Origin: JAFGLZ01 sp964390905
GTDB lineage: Bacteria; Planctomycetota; Phycisphaerae; UBA1845; JAFGLZ01
Length of the DNA stretch: 64,000 nt
Direction of reading: 5' to 3'
Assembly (NCBI GenBank): GCA_964390905.1
Contig: CAYMLO010000021.1
Location: 1-64,000 of the forward strand
The notes below the pieces were generated by a model. It saw only the letters and a program-made list of their open reading frames with translations. It made no database searches and was not told the origin of the DNA. Position numbers and translations under genes: made by a program. Below are positions 1-6,538 of the stretch, piece by piece. The stretch's first letter is position 1. Each line of letters opens with the position of its first letter.

Positions 1-16
1 TGTCGACAACGAACAC
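1..16 (-). CDS. Start of a probable PIN-domain (VapC-type) toxin, cut by the window edge
   Basis: Only five codons are visible. On the minus strand a GTG overlaps the stop codon of the upstream RHH antitoxin by one base (TAGTG), and the reading continues V-F-V-V-D. The FVVD start is typical of PIN-domain ribonucleases, where the Asp is the first acidic metal ligand. The position directly behind an RHH antitoxin supports a VapBC-like pair. The rest lies outside the window, so the family is an inference from five residues and context. Confidence 0.35.
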
Positions 17-243
17 TAGCGGCCTTCCATTGCCTGGTAGAGCGATTCTCGGTTGGCGATGTCGACGAGCGCGCCGCCGCTCTTGAACGTGGGCAGCTCG
101 GGCAGCGACCGTCGCTTCTTGGGCGATTGCAGGAAGAGGCGCAGCGCGGTCTCGACGAGCTCGGACATCGTGCACCCTCGGCGAGCCGCTTCGCGCTTCA
201 GGGCAGCCATGACTGTGTTGTCGATGTTGAGTGTGGTCTTCAT
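16..243 (-). CDS. Ribbon-helix-helix antitoxin (VapB-like)
   Basis: Small 75-residue protein starting MKTTLNIDNTVMAALKREAA, with the pattern of an RHH DNA-binding antitoxin: a short beta strand (TTLNID) and two helices (about residues 9-22 and 27-40, with M-S-E-L-V-E-T-A-L). The C-terminal half (LPTFKSGGALVDIANRE) resembles the toxin-binding tail of VapB proteins. RHH antitoxins usually repress their own promoter and neutralise a PIN ribonuclease. The next gene on this strand starts with a one-base overlap and looks like a PIN toxin. ATG at 243 is chosen because a TTGACA/TATGGT promoter ends 7 nt before it; an in-frame ATG at 255 would lie inside the -10 box. The mRNA is probably leaderless. 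Confidence 0.75.
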   Translation of the reverse strand: MKTTLNIDNTVMAALKREAARRGCTMSELVETALRLFLQSPKKRRSLPELPTFKSGGALVDIANRESLYQAMEGR

Positions 244-250
244 ATGGGTA

Positions 251-279
251 ACCATACACAGAGTATGGCAATATGTCAA
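251..279 (-). promoter_or_regulatory. Sigma-70-type promoter of the RHH antitoxin
   Basis: Read on the minus strand: TTGACA (279-274), 17 bp spacer, TATGGT (256-251). The start codon lies 7 nt downstream of the -10 box, so transcription would begin at or next to the ATG. Confidence 0.6.
252..268. promoter_or_regulatory. Palindrome overlapping the antitoxin promoter, candidate autoregulatory operator
   Basis: CCATAC-ACAGA-GTATGG is a perfect 6-bp inverted repeat lying over the -10 box and spacer. RHH antitoxins typically bind such palindromes in their own promoters; binding here is inferred. Confidence 0.4.
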
Positions 280-373
280 GCGCCGGACCGCCGGCCTGGC
301 AACGCGGGGTACGTGACGATTTGGGCGGGGGATGGAGCGGACCATGAACCGTCCTTCGAAGCGCGATTCGGTC

Positions 374-424
374 CCCCGCCCTTCGCTTCCTCTCGCGTTC
401 CGCGAAAGGGAGCGAAGAACGGGG
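374..424. repeat. Long imperfect hairpin (REP-like)
   Basis: Arms 382-397 and 401-416 pair at 14 of 16 positions around a 3-nt loop. The stem extends outward, past an internal CCC/GAA mismatch, with CCCCG (374-378) pairing CGGGG (420-424). There is no U-tract, so it is not a standard terminator. It resembles a REP-type element. Confidence 0.5.
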
Positions 425-524
425 CACCCCACGACAGCCCGCCGAATCTGTTACGCATGCGGCTACGCTATCGTGGGTGACAGGACCGACCCATGCCCTT
501 GGACCTCGGATTGCCGGTCACGGT

Positions 525-553
525 TTGACCCGGTCCGGACGGGTCGCTATGCT
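525..553 (+). promoter_or_regulatory. Sigma-70-type promoter of the first Gfo/Idh dehydrogenase
   Basis: TTGACC (525-530), 17 bp spacer, TATGCT (548-553). It lies 40 nt before the ATG, with a GGAGGAG ribosome binding site between. Confidence 0.6.
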
Positions 554-593
554 GCCCGCCTGCCTCGATCCCGGTTGAGCGGAGGAGACCCCC

Positions 594-1616
594 ATGGTCA
601 ACATCGGCATTGTCGGCTGCGGCGGCATCACGAACTACCATGCCAGCTACCTCAAGGACATCGACGACGCCAACGTGGTCGCCCTGTGCGACATCAACCC
701 GCAGGCCATCGAGAAGATGCGCGAACAGGTCGGCCCCGCCGCGGGTTACGAGCACGTCGAAGACCTGCTCGAGTACGACAGCCTCGACGCCGTCATGATC
801 GGCACGCCGACGTACCTCCACGCCGAGCCCGCCATCGCCGCGCTCCAGGCCGGCAAGCACACGTTTGTCGAGAAGCCCATCACCCGGACGATGGACCAGT
901 GCGACGCGGTGCTCGCCGCCGCCGAGGCGTCGTCGGCCACGCTCACCGTCGGCTTCGTCCGCCGCTACGACGCCGATTGGGGCACGATGGCCAAGATCGT
1001 CACCGAGAATCAGGTCGGCCGACCGGTGATCTGGCGATGCATGGCCGGGCATGGGCGGCCCGGCGTGGCCTGGTTCAACGACCACGACAAGGGCGGCGGC
1101 CCGCTGATGGACGGCGCGGTCCACAACTACGACTTCCTGCTCCAGCGGATGTTCGGCCCGGCCAAGCGCGTCTTGGCCGTCGGGGTGCAGTGGGATCACG
1201 AGGCCAACCGCTGTCTGGACACCGGCAGCGTCATCGTCGAGTTCGAATCGGGCGATCAGTGGGTCAGCGTCTGGAGCTGGGGCGGCAAGCCCGGGGGCGC
1301 GAGCGGCGCGCACAACGACATCATCGGCCCGCTGGGCGGCGTGACCAGCGGTCTGACGCCGGAGCAACAGCCGCCCGGCTTCGACCCGGAGGCGCAGGGC
1401 GGTTACTTCGTCGGCGCGGCCGACAACGCGCACGCCGAGGTCTTCACCAAGCAGGACATGTTCGCTAACCAGATGGCCTACTGGATCCAGACCTGCCAGG
1501 GCAAGAACGAACCCCTCGCCACGGGCGAACACGGCAAGCAGGCCCTGCAACTGGCGCTGGCCGTCCTCGAGGCCATGCGAACCCACGGCGAGGTCGACGT
1601 CGCCAGCATCGCGTAG
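594..1616 (+). CDS. Gfo/Idh/MocA family oxidoreductase
   Basis: Predicted cytoplasmic NAD(P)-dependent dehydrogenase of sugars, inositols or their derivatives, 340 residues (usual family length). The N-terminal Rossmann domain opens with NIGIVGCGGI (dinucleotide loop), followed by VVALCDI at the end of beta 2. The family E-K-P motif is at residues 93-95. The C-terminal domain carries GGGPLMDGAVHNYD, in which Asp173 and His177 are the likely catalytic pair. The start has a GGAGGAG ribosome binding site and a good upstream promoter. The substrate cannot be told from sequence. Its own promoter and the toxin-antitoxin loci on both sides suggest a monocistronic gene. Confidence 0.9.
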   Translation: MVNIGIVGCGGITNYHASYLKDIDDANVVALCDINPQAIEKMREQVGPAAGYEHVEDLLEYDSLDAVMIGTPTYLHAEPAIAALQAGKHTFVEKPITRTMDQCDAVLAAAEASSATLTVGFVRRYDADWGTMAKIVTENQVGRPVIWRCMAGHGRPGVAWFNDHDKGGGPLMDGAVHNYDFLLQRMFGPAKRVLAVGVQWDHEANRCLDTGSVIVEFESGDQWVSVWSWGGKPGGASGAHNDIIGPLGGVTSGLTPEQQPPGFDPEAQGGYFVGAADNAHAEVFTKQDMFANQMAYWIQTCQGKNEPLATGEHGKQALQLALAVLEAMRTHGEVDVASIA

Positions 1617-1709
1617 CGCGCATTGCGTTTGGCTCCTGCATCTCCGGCCGTTCCCTTCCCGTAGGCGCTCGGTGTACAATGTGACCAAGCGACCAGGGAG
1701 GCCCGACTC

Positions 1710-1934
1710 GTGGGACGGACGATCAAGGCGATCTACGAAGGCGGCGTGCTGCGTCCCCTCGAGGCGATCGAGGGCATCGCCGAACATGCCCAGGTGAATC
1801 TGACCGTCGAGGCCATAGAGCAGGGCGGGAACGGATTGGCCGACTGCATCGGCATTCTGCCGGATGAGGATGCGGCGGAGATCCGACAGATCGTCGAGAG
1901 CGAGTTCGAGCAGGTGAATCTCAGTGATTGGTAG
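1710..1934 (+). CDS. DUF104 (AF2212-like) antitoxin
   Basis: 74-residue protein opening MGRTIKAIYEGGVLRPLEAI, the signature of the DUF104 antitoxin family (beta strand, then E-G-G-V-L-R-P-L). The C-terminal half is acidic (DEDAAEIRQIVESEFEQ) and probably wraps the toxin. GTG start with AGGGAGG upstream; a TACAAT box lies at 1675-1680 without a clear -35. The gene overlaps the following PIN toxin by 11 nt, the usual antitoxin-first arrangement with translational coupling. Confidence 0.8.
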   Translation: MGRTIKAIYEGGVLRPLEAIEGIAEHAQVNLTVEAIEQGGNGLADCIGILPDEDAAEIRQIVESEFEQVNLSDW

Positions 1935-2334
1935 TCACATCGCGCTCGACACAAGTCAGGCCATCGCGGTACCGAACAACGCTGGTGGCGCCGGGCGATG
2001 GATCGCCGCCTTCTCCGAGGTCCACCTCCCGGTTCCCGTCGTCGGCGAGCTTCGCTTTGGTGCGCTGAATTCGCGGCGGGCCGAGTCCAACCGTGTGCGT
2101 GTTGAGGCCCTCGTGAAGCGGTGCCGAGTCCTCGAGGCAAACGAGACGACGGCTGCCGTCTATGCGACAGTTCGACTTCGTCTGAAACGCGCGGGCAGGC
2201 CGATCCCCGAGAATGACGTTTGGATTGCAGCGCTCTGCCTCCAGTACGGCCTCCCGCTGGCAACGGCTGACGAGCACTTCGCTCACGTGGAAGGCTTGGA
2301 GATCGTGGAGCCACAGACCGGCGCGCACCAATAG
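1924..2334 (+). CDS. PIN-domain ribonuclease toxin (VapC-type)
   Basis: 136-residue PIN protein with all four acidic positions: Asp9 (ALDTSQAI), Glu42 (VVGELRFG), Asp98 (PENDVWIAA) and Asp116 (LATADEHF). VapC toxins are Mg-dependent endoribonucleases that cut tRNA or rRNA when the antitoxin is lost. The start is GTG, overlapping the DUF104 antitoxin gene by 11 nt. The catalytic set is complete, so the toxin should be active. DUF104 paired with PIN is an established pairing; the RNA target is unknown. Confidence 0.85.
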   Translation: MIGSHIALDTSQAIAVPNNAGGAGRWIAAFSEVHLPVPVVGELRFGALNSRRAESNRVRVEALVKRCRVLEANETTAAVYATVRLRLKRAGRPIPENDVWIAALCLQYGLPLATADEHFAHVEGLEIVEPQTGAHQ

Positions 2335-2346
2335 ACGCGTGCCGCG

Positions 2347-2374
2347 TTGGACACCAGGCAACGTGCTGTAGCAT
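2347..2374 (+). promoter_or_regulatory. Candidate promoter of hisB
   Basis: TTGGAC (2347-2352), 16 bp spacer, TAGCAT (2369-2374), then a GAGGA ribosome binding site before the ATG at 2389. Both boxes deviate from consensus. Confidence 0.4.
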
Positions 2375-2388
2375 AGAGGATAGTCCCC

Positions 2389-2979
2389 ATGCCGAACCGA
2401 CAGGCCACCATCGAACGGAAGACCAAGGAGACCGAGATCTCCCTGAGGCTCGACCTGGACGGCGAGGGCCGCGTCGAGCTTGCCACCGGGATTGGGTTCT
2501 TCGATCACATGCTCGACCACCTCGGGCGGCATGGGCTGTTCGATCTTTCCATCCAGGCCAAGGGCGACCTCCACGTCGACGCCCACCACACCGTCGAGGA
2601 CGTGGCGATCTGCCTGGGCCAGGCCATCGACCAGGCCGTCGGCGACAAGGCCGGCATCTTCCGGTACGGCCACTTCGCCGTCCCGATGGAGGAGACGCTG
2701 GCCCAGGTCACGGTGGACCTGTCCGGCCGGCCGGTGCTGGTCTATCGCGTCGACTACCCCGGCGAGAAGGTCGGCGCGTTCGATGTCGAACTCGTCGAGG
2801 AGTTCCTCCGCGCGCTGGCCAACAACGCCCGGATGAACCTGCACGTCACCGTCCCCTATGGCACGAACAACCACCACATCGCCGAGGCGATCTTCAAGGC
2901 CCTCGGCAAGGCCCTCGCCATGGCCGTTGCCCGCGACCCGCGATGCAAGGGCGTACCGAGCACGAAAGGAGCCTTGTAG
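2389..2979 (+). CDS. hisB: Imidazoleglycerol-phosphate dehydratase
   Basis: Histidine biosynthesis, step 6: dehydrates imidazole glycerol phosphate to imidazole acetol phosphate. 196 residues, a monofunctional dehydratase without the phosphatase domain of the E. coli fusion. Metal-binding motifs are present: FFDHMLDHLGRHG (about residues 37-49), DAHHTVEDV (about 64-72) and, in the second half, NNHHIAEAIFKALGKAL. The VPSTKGAL terminus is characteristic. Active enzymes are Mn-containing 24-mers. It stands alone here rather than in a his operon; hisG is about 59 kb downstream. Confidence 0.96.
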   Translation: MPNRQATIERKTKETEISLRLDLDGEGRVELATGIGFFDHMLDHLGRHGLFDLSIQAKGDLHVDAHHTVEDVAICLGQAIDQAVGDKAGIFRYGHFAVPMEETLAQVTVDLSGRPVLVYRVDYPGEKVGAFDVELVEEFLRALANNARMNLHVTVPYGTNNHHIAEAIFKALGKALAMAVARDPRCKGVPSTKGAL

Positions 2980-2989
2980 GCTCCGTTCG

Positions 2990-3043
2990 TGAAACGTCGA
3001 AACGTCGAGAAGTCAAAACGTCGAAACATCAACACGTCGAGCG
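2990..3043. repeat. Short degenerate tandem repeat (AAACGTCG units)
   Basis: Just downstream of hisB, AAACGTCG recurs three times (from about 2993, 3000 and 3018), followed by an ACACGTCG variant near 3034, separated by A-rich spacers. No coding or terminator role is evident. Confidence 0.5.
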
Positions 3044-3060
3044 GGTACGCGGCAGGGCGC

Positions 3061-3093
3061 ATCTTGGAGTGCGGTGGCTTGACGCCGCTTTGG
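3061..3093. repeat. Dispersed palindromic repeat, copy 1
   Basis: TTGGAGTGCGGTGGC followed by TTGACGCCGCTTT: a unit able to form a GCGG/CCGC hairpin. A second copy at 16893 differs at 3 of 31 positions. It lies between the 3' ends of hisB and the convergent gene. Confidence 0.6.
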
Positions 3094-3185
3094 CAGGCAG
3101 AGAACGCCAAGACAACGACCGGTGGCGTTCCGCGAGCCGCACCGTTCATGGTGCGCGGTCCCCTTGCACTGTCGATCTTGATCGC

Positions 3186-4574
3186 CTACTCCGCCCCGAT
3201 GCGCTTTTTGGCCGCGAGCACGGCGGGCATGAGTCTGACGCGACGCTTGGCCTCATAGCGCGTCATCAGCGCGGTGGACACGACGTCGAAGACCTTCGGA
3301 TTCCACTGGGCCAAGTCGATCCAGTCGACGACGGGCATGGCGTTGCCCTCTTTCGTGTCGACGCGGGCGCCGAAGCGGGGGTCGGTCACAGAGCCGTTCC
3401 ACATCTTTGTCAGGAGCGTCTTGGCCAGGCGTCGGCCGTCCTCGTCCTTGAAGACCACGCCACGCCGGATGGCCTCGACCACGAAGCCGACGTCAATCCG
3501 CCCGTGTGAGCTGTCCTCCACGCCGCTGTGGCCCGGCTGGCCGGCCTCGATCCAGTCCCAGTAGTGCCACGCATACGCCCCATCGGCCAGACGCAGCGCC
3601 CGCTTGAAGTTCCGGGCCATCGCCGTGGCCCGCCGACCGAACAGCTCGTTGCCCGTTGCGTCGGCCAGGATCAGCCACGTCCGCGCCAGCGCGAGGTACT
3701 GGTTGTGCGGCAGGATGCGGTTCGGATAGCGCTCGGTCGTATCGTGCGTGAACCGATACGCCCCCGCGCCGTCGCCGGTGTCGATCCAGGATTTTTCGTT
3801 GCCCTGCAGGAAGTGCTTCTCGATGACGGCCAGATACGCCTGGGCCTTCTTGTGATAGCCGTCGTCGGCCGGGCGCTCTAACGCTGCCTCAATGAACCGC
3901 GCGACGGGCGTCAGCACCATCCCCTGGTGCACCACGTACTCGATCGGCCTCGGCGCGGTGGTCCAGACGCAGAACGTGTCGCCCTGGGCGGGTTTGCCCT
4001 CGATGACGACGGCCACGTGCGGGACGATGGCGATGGCCTTGCCGCTGGCGTACGCGGCCCGCGGGACGAGGACCTTGACCGGTGAGGCCTGTCGGACGGC
4101 GTACGTGTCGGCGTCGATGAACTCGACCAGATACCGCCCGTCGGCGACCTGACGCGCATCCTTGCCCTTCATGATCTTGGCCGGGTGCGGGCGGACGGTC
4201 GCGGTGCTGCGATTGTGCAGCGGCTCGGCCCGGACCAGCGCCGTGCTGTAGGTCTTGGTCTGCCACGACTTGAACCCGTCCCCGTCGGGGTCGGTCAGGT
4301 TGGCGATCATCCGGTCGAAGTGCGCGATGATCTTGTCCCACCACCGCGTCTGACCGGTCAGTTCGTACATCTCCCAGTAGTTCCGCAGCCAGGACGATTC
4401 GCCCCACCCCAACGAGCCGGAGTCCGCCGTCTCGGAGTTGCCCTTTCCGTCGTTGCAGGCCTTGTCAGCCGCCTCAAACGCGGCGACCACCTCCGCAACA
4501 CCCGGTAGGGGGCCTCCCGGCGACGCTTCCATTGCGGCCCCCGCCAGCGCGATCAGAATGCCCACGGTCGACAT
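3186..4574 (-). CDS. Secreted (alpha/alpha)-barrel-like protein of unknown specificity
   Basis: 462 residues from ATG at 4574, chosen because AAGGAGA sits 9 nt before it; the longer in-frame extension has no such site. Residues 1-16 look like a weak signal peptide (MSTVGILIALAGAAMEA). The body has repeated aromatic helices: SSWLRNYWEMYELTGQTRWWDKI near the N terminus and ILPHNQYLALARTWLILADATG and YAWHYWDWIEAGQPGHSGVEDSSHG later. This pattern is seen in D-glucuronyl C5-epimerase-like and polysaccharide-lyase-like barrels, and a carbohydrate role fits the neighbourhood, but I do not recognise the family with certainty. Confidence 0.6.
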   Translation of the reverse strand: MSTVGILIALAGAAMEASPGGPLPGVAEVVAAFEAADKACNDGKGNSETADSGSLGWGESSWLRNYWEMYELTGQTRWWDKIIAHFDRMIANLTDPDGDGFKSWQTKTYSTALVRAEPLHNRSTATVRPHPAKIMKGKDARQVADGRYLVEFIDADTYAVRQASPVKVLVPRAAYASGKAIAIVPHVAVVIEGKPAQGDTFCVWTTAPRPIEYVVHQGMVLTPVARFIEAALERPADDGYHKKAQAYLAVIEKHFLQGNEKSWIDTGDGAGAYRFTHDTTERYPNRILPHNQYLALARTWLILADATGNELFGRRATAMARNFKRALRLADGAYAWHYWDWIEAGQPGHSGVEDSSHGRIDVGFVVEAIRRGVVFKDEDGRRLAKTLLTKMWNGSVTDPRFGARVDTKEGNAMPVVDWIDLAQWNPKVFDVVSTALMTRYEAKRRVRLMPAVLAAKKRIGAE

Positions 4575-4893
4575 GACGACGCGTCTCCTTGCAGCACCTC
4601 TCACGGATCGATCTACCCCTGCACGTTCCGAAGCGCGGACTATACCCCTTCGTTTTACGGCGAGCCAGCATCGTGTCGGGAATCGCGCAGCCACATGACC
4701 GTGCATGAAGCCGCCGAACCGTGGCACGGGCGTCTCGCCCGTGATGGTCGGCGGGCAAGATGTCCATGCTGCGTCTCCGCCGCAGCCGCGGCGCCCGGTT
4801 CCGCACGGTCAATCGGTCTGAGAGATGCGCATGCGCGCAAGCTGTGTCAGGGGGATCAGCGATGCATGTCGCTCAGCCACTGCTGAAGGGCGC
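4575..4893. other. Intergenic region with palindromic repeat
   Basis: This 319-base gap between two minus-strand genes holds the ribosome binding site of the downstream gene and the palindrome at 4725-4743. No credible coding sequence. Confidence 0.6.
4725..4743. repeat. Perfect palindromic repeat CACGGGCG-TCT-CGCCCGTG
   Basis: Two perfect 8-bp arms and a 3-nt loop with no U-tract. The surrounding GTGGCACGGGCGTCTCGCCC unit is one I recall as a dispersed intergenic element in planctomycete and verrucomicrobial genomes; this is from memory, not a search. Confidence 0.65.
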
Positions 4894-5598
4894 CTACCCC
4901 CGCCGACGCAGCCAAGCTGCTCCACCGGCGAGGCCCAGCGCGGTCAGTCCGCCCAACGCCGGATCGGGCACGATGTGCGCCGTCCCCACCACGTCAACGA
5001 TCAGGTCGAGCGTGAGCGTCTGCGTGATGGCAGACATGCCGACCTCATAGCTGAACAACGTCCCGGCCAAGCTCACCGTCAACACGTCGCTGGACGTCCC
5101 CGACGTGGTGAAGGTCATGTCAAGCGGTTGCGGCTGACCGGCCCAGGTGGCAGTCATCCAGGTCGTGTTTATGAGGCCCCCCGTTTGCCCAATGATGATC
5201 GTGAACGCTGCATAGACATCCGTGTCGACGAGGGCGGTCCCGCCGGGGCCTATGTGGCCCGGCCCGGTTGGCGCGAAGTCGAGGAACCGCACGCTGCCCG
5301 GGTCAATCGTGCCGTAGGCGAGGCCCATCAGGCTGAAGGACACGTACCCCGTGTTTGTCAGGTCGGCGTCCTCTAGGATGAACGTGTCCGATTCGCCGAT
5401 GTGCCCGTTGCTCTGGTAGATCGTCACCGCGAACGTCCCGGCCATCGGTTTCGAATAGGGGTCAACCGTTGCGATGCCGTCCGGGGATATGTCAAGCCCG
5501 AGCGCCCCGCTGGTGACGTCGAACGTGTACGTGACCGCATCAGCCAGAACCGGTGTGGCTGCGACGCACAGCACGACCAGAATGCCTACTGTCTTCAC
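4894..5598 (-). CDS. PEP-CTERM-like secreted protein (tandem copy A)
   Basis: 234 residues starting at GTG 5598 behind AGGAGGG. Signal peptide about 1-19 (MKTVGILVVLCVAATPVLA), a beta-rich Ser/Thr/Gly body, and a C-terminal sorting-type tail: VPDPALGGLTALGLAGGAAWLRRRG. In copy B the motif is VPSPALGG. PEP-CTERM tails are recognised by exosortases for processing and surface display; no exosortase is in this window. Strongly similar to the next gene along its whole length, including DNA sequence, so a recent tandem duplication. Function unknown. Confidence 0.8.
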   Translation of the reverse strand: MKTVGILVVLCVAATPVLADAVTYTFDVTSGALGLDISPDGIATVDPYSKPMAGTFAVTIYQSNGHIGESDTFILEDADLTNTGYVSFSLMGLAYGTIDPGSVRFLDFAPTGPGHIGPGGTALVDTDVYAAFTIIIGQTGGLINTTWMTATWAGQPQPLDMTFTTSGTSSDVLTVSLAGTLFSYEVGMSAITQTLTLDLIVDVVGTAHIVPDPALGGLTALGLAGGAAWLRRRG

Positions 5599-5672
5599 GG
5601 TTCAGCCCTCCTACTTCGTCCATCCTCCCGAGGCGAGCACGTTTGCGCCCGCAGAGCCGATCCTCCAGACGC

Positions 5673-6368
5673 CTACCGCCACCGACGCAGCCAAGCGGCG
5701 GCGCCGGCAAGACCCAGTGCGCTCAGTCCGCCCAGCGCCGGACTGGGTACGATGTGTGCCGTCCCCACGACGTCAATGATCAGGTCGAAGGTTATCGTCG
5801 TGGTGATGGCGCGGACACCGATGTCATAGCTGAACAACGTCCCGGCCAAGCCTACCGTCAACACGTCACTGGACGTCCCCGACGTCGTGAAGGTCATGTC
5901 GAGCGGTCGGGGCTCACCAGCCCAATTCGCGGTGGTCAGGGTCGTGTTGAGGGTCCCCGTGATCAGGACGGTGAACTCGACGTAGGCATCCGTGTCGACC
6001 ACGGCCGTCCCGCTGGAGCCGATGTGACCCGGACTGCTCGGCGCGAAGTCGAGGAACCGCGTGCTGTCCGGGTAGATGGAGCATCGGCCCAGGCCCATCA
6101 GGCTGAAGTCCAGCAGCTCCGTGTTCGTCAAGGCGGCGTCCTCGAGGATGAACGTGCCCGATTCGCCGATGTGTCCGTTGCTCTGGTAGACCGTCAGCGC
6201 AAACGTCCCCGCCAGCGCTCCTGTCAACGGATCAGGTTCGACGGCTCCGTCCGGGGACGTGTCCATCGACAGCGTCCCACTGGTGACGTTGAAGGTGTAT
6301 GTGACGGGATCCGCCAGGGCTGGTGCGACCGCAACGCACAACACGACCACCACGCTTCCTATCCTCAT
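5673..6368 (-). CDS. PEP-CTERM-like secreted protein (tandem copy B)
   Basis: 231 residues from ATG at 6368 (GGAGGG upstream). Signal peptide MRIGSVVVVLCVAVAPALA, the same beta-rich domain as copy A (shared YQSNGHIGES, FILEDA, LDFAP, TTSGTSSDVLTV) and the same tail VPSPALGGLSALGLAGAAAWLRRWR. The Pro-x-Pro motif replaces the canonical PEP, as in many planctomycete members. Copy A follows after 74 nt on the same strand, each with its own ribosome binding site, so the pair is probably co-transcribed. Likely an exported, membrane-tethered or surface-displayed protein. Confidence 0.8.
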   Translation of the reverse strand: MRIGSVVVVLCVAVAPALADPVTYTFNVTSGTLSMDTSPDGAVEPDPLTGALAGTFALTVYQSNGHIGESGTFILEDAALTNTELLDFSLMGLGRCSIYPDSTRFLDFAPSSPGHIGSSGTAVVDTDAYVEFTVLITGTLNTTLTTANWAGEPRPLDMTFTTSGTSSDVLTVGLAGTLFSYDIGVRAITTTITFDLIIDVVGTAHIVPSPALGGLSALGLAGAAAWLRRWR

Positions 6369-6538
6369 GGCTCGACCCTCCGAAGTTCTGCGCACTCCCT
6401 CCGTTCAGAAGCATCGCGACGTGATTGGGGCGGGCTTTTGCATGGCAGCGCCCCTCCTGATTACCGCACAACCCGCACTCTAACCCCCTGATCTTACGGT
6501 GTCAAGGAGTTTTTCTGGGCTTCCATTATTATTTTGCC

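Larger units (their letters stand above)
244..593. other. Divergent intergenic region
   Basis: This 350-base stretch holds the antitoxin promoter at its left end, a long imperfect hairpin repeat (374-424), and the promoter and ribosome binding site of the dehydrogenase at its right end. No convincing coding sequence was seen. Confidence 0.6.

Noticed and set aside
468..1787. Long minus-strand ORF across the dehydrogenase gene
   Set aside because: It mirrors the real gene's codons; high GC makes long antisense frames common. The plus-strand frame has the Rossmann and EKP motifs, a promoter and a ribosome binding site.
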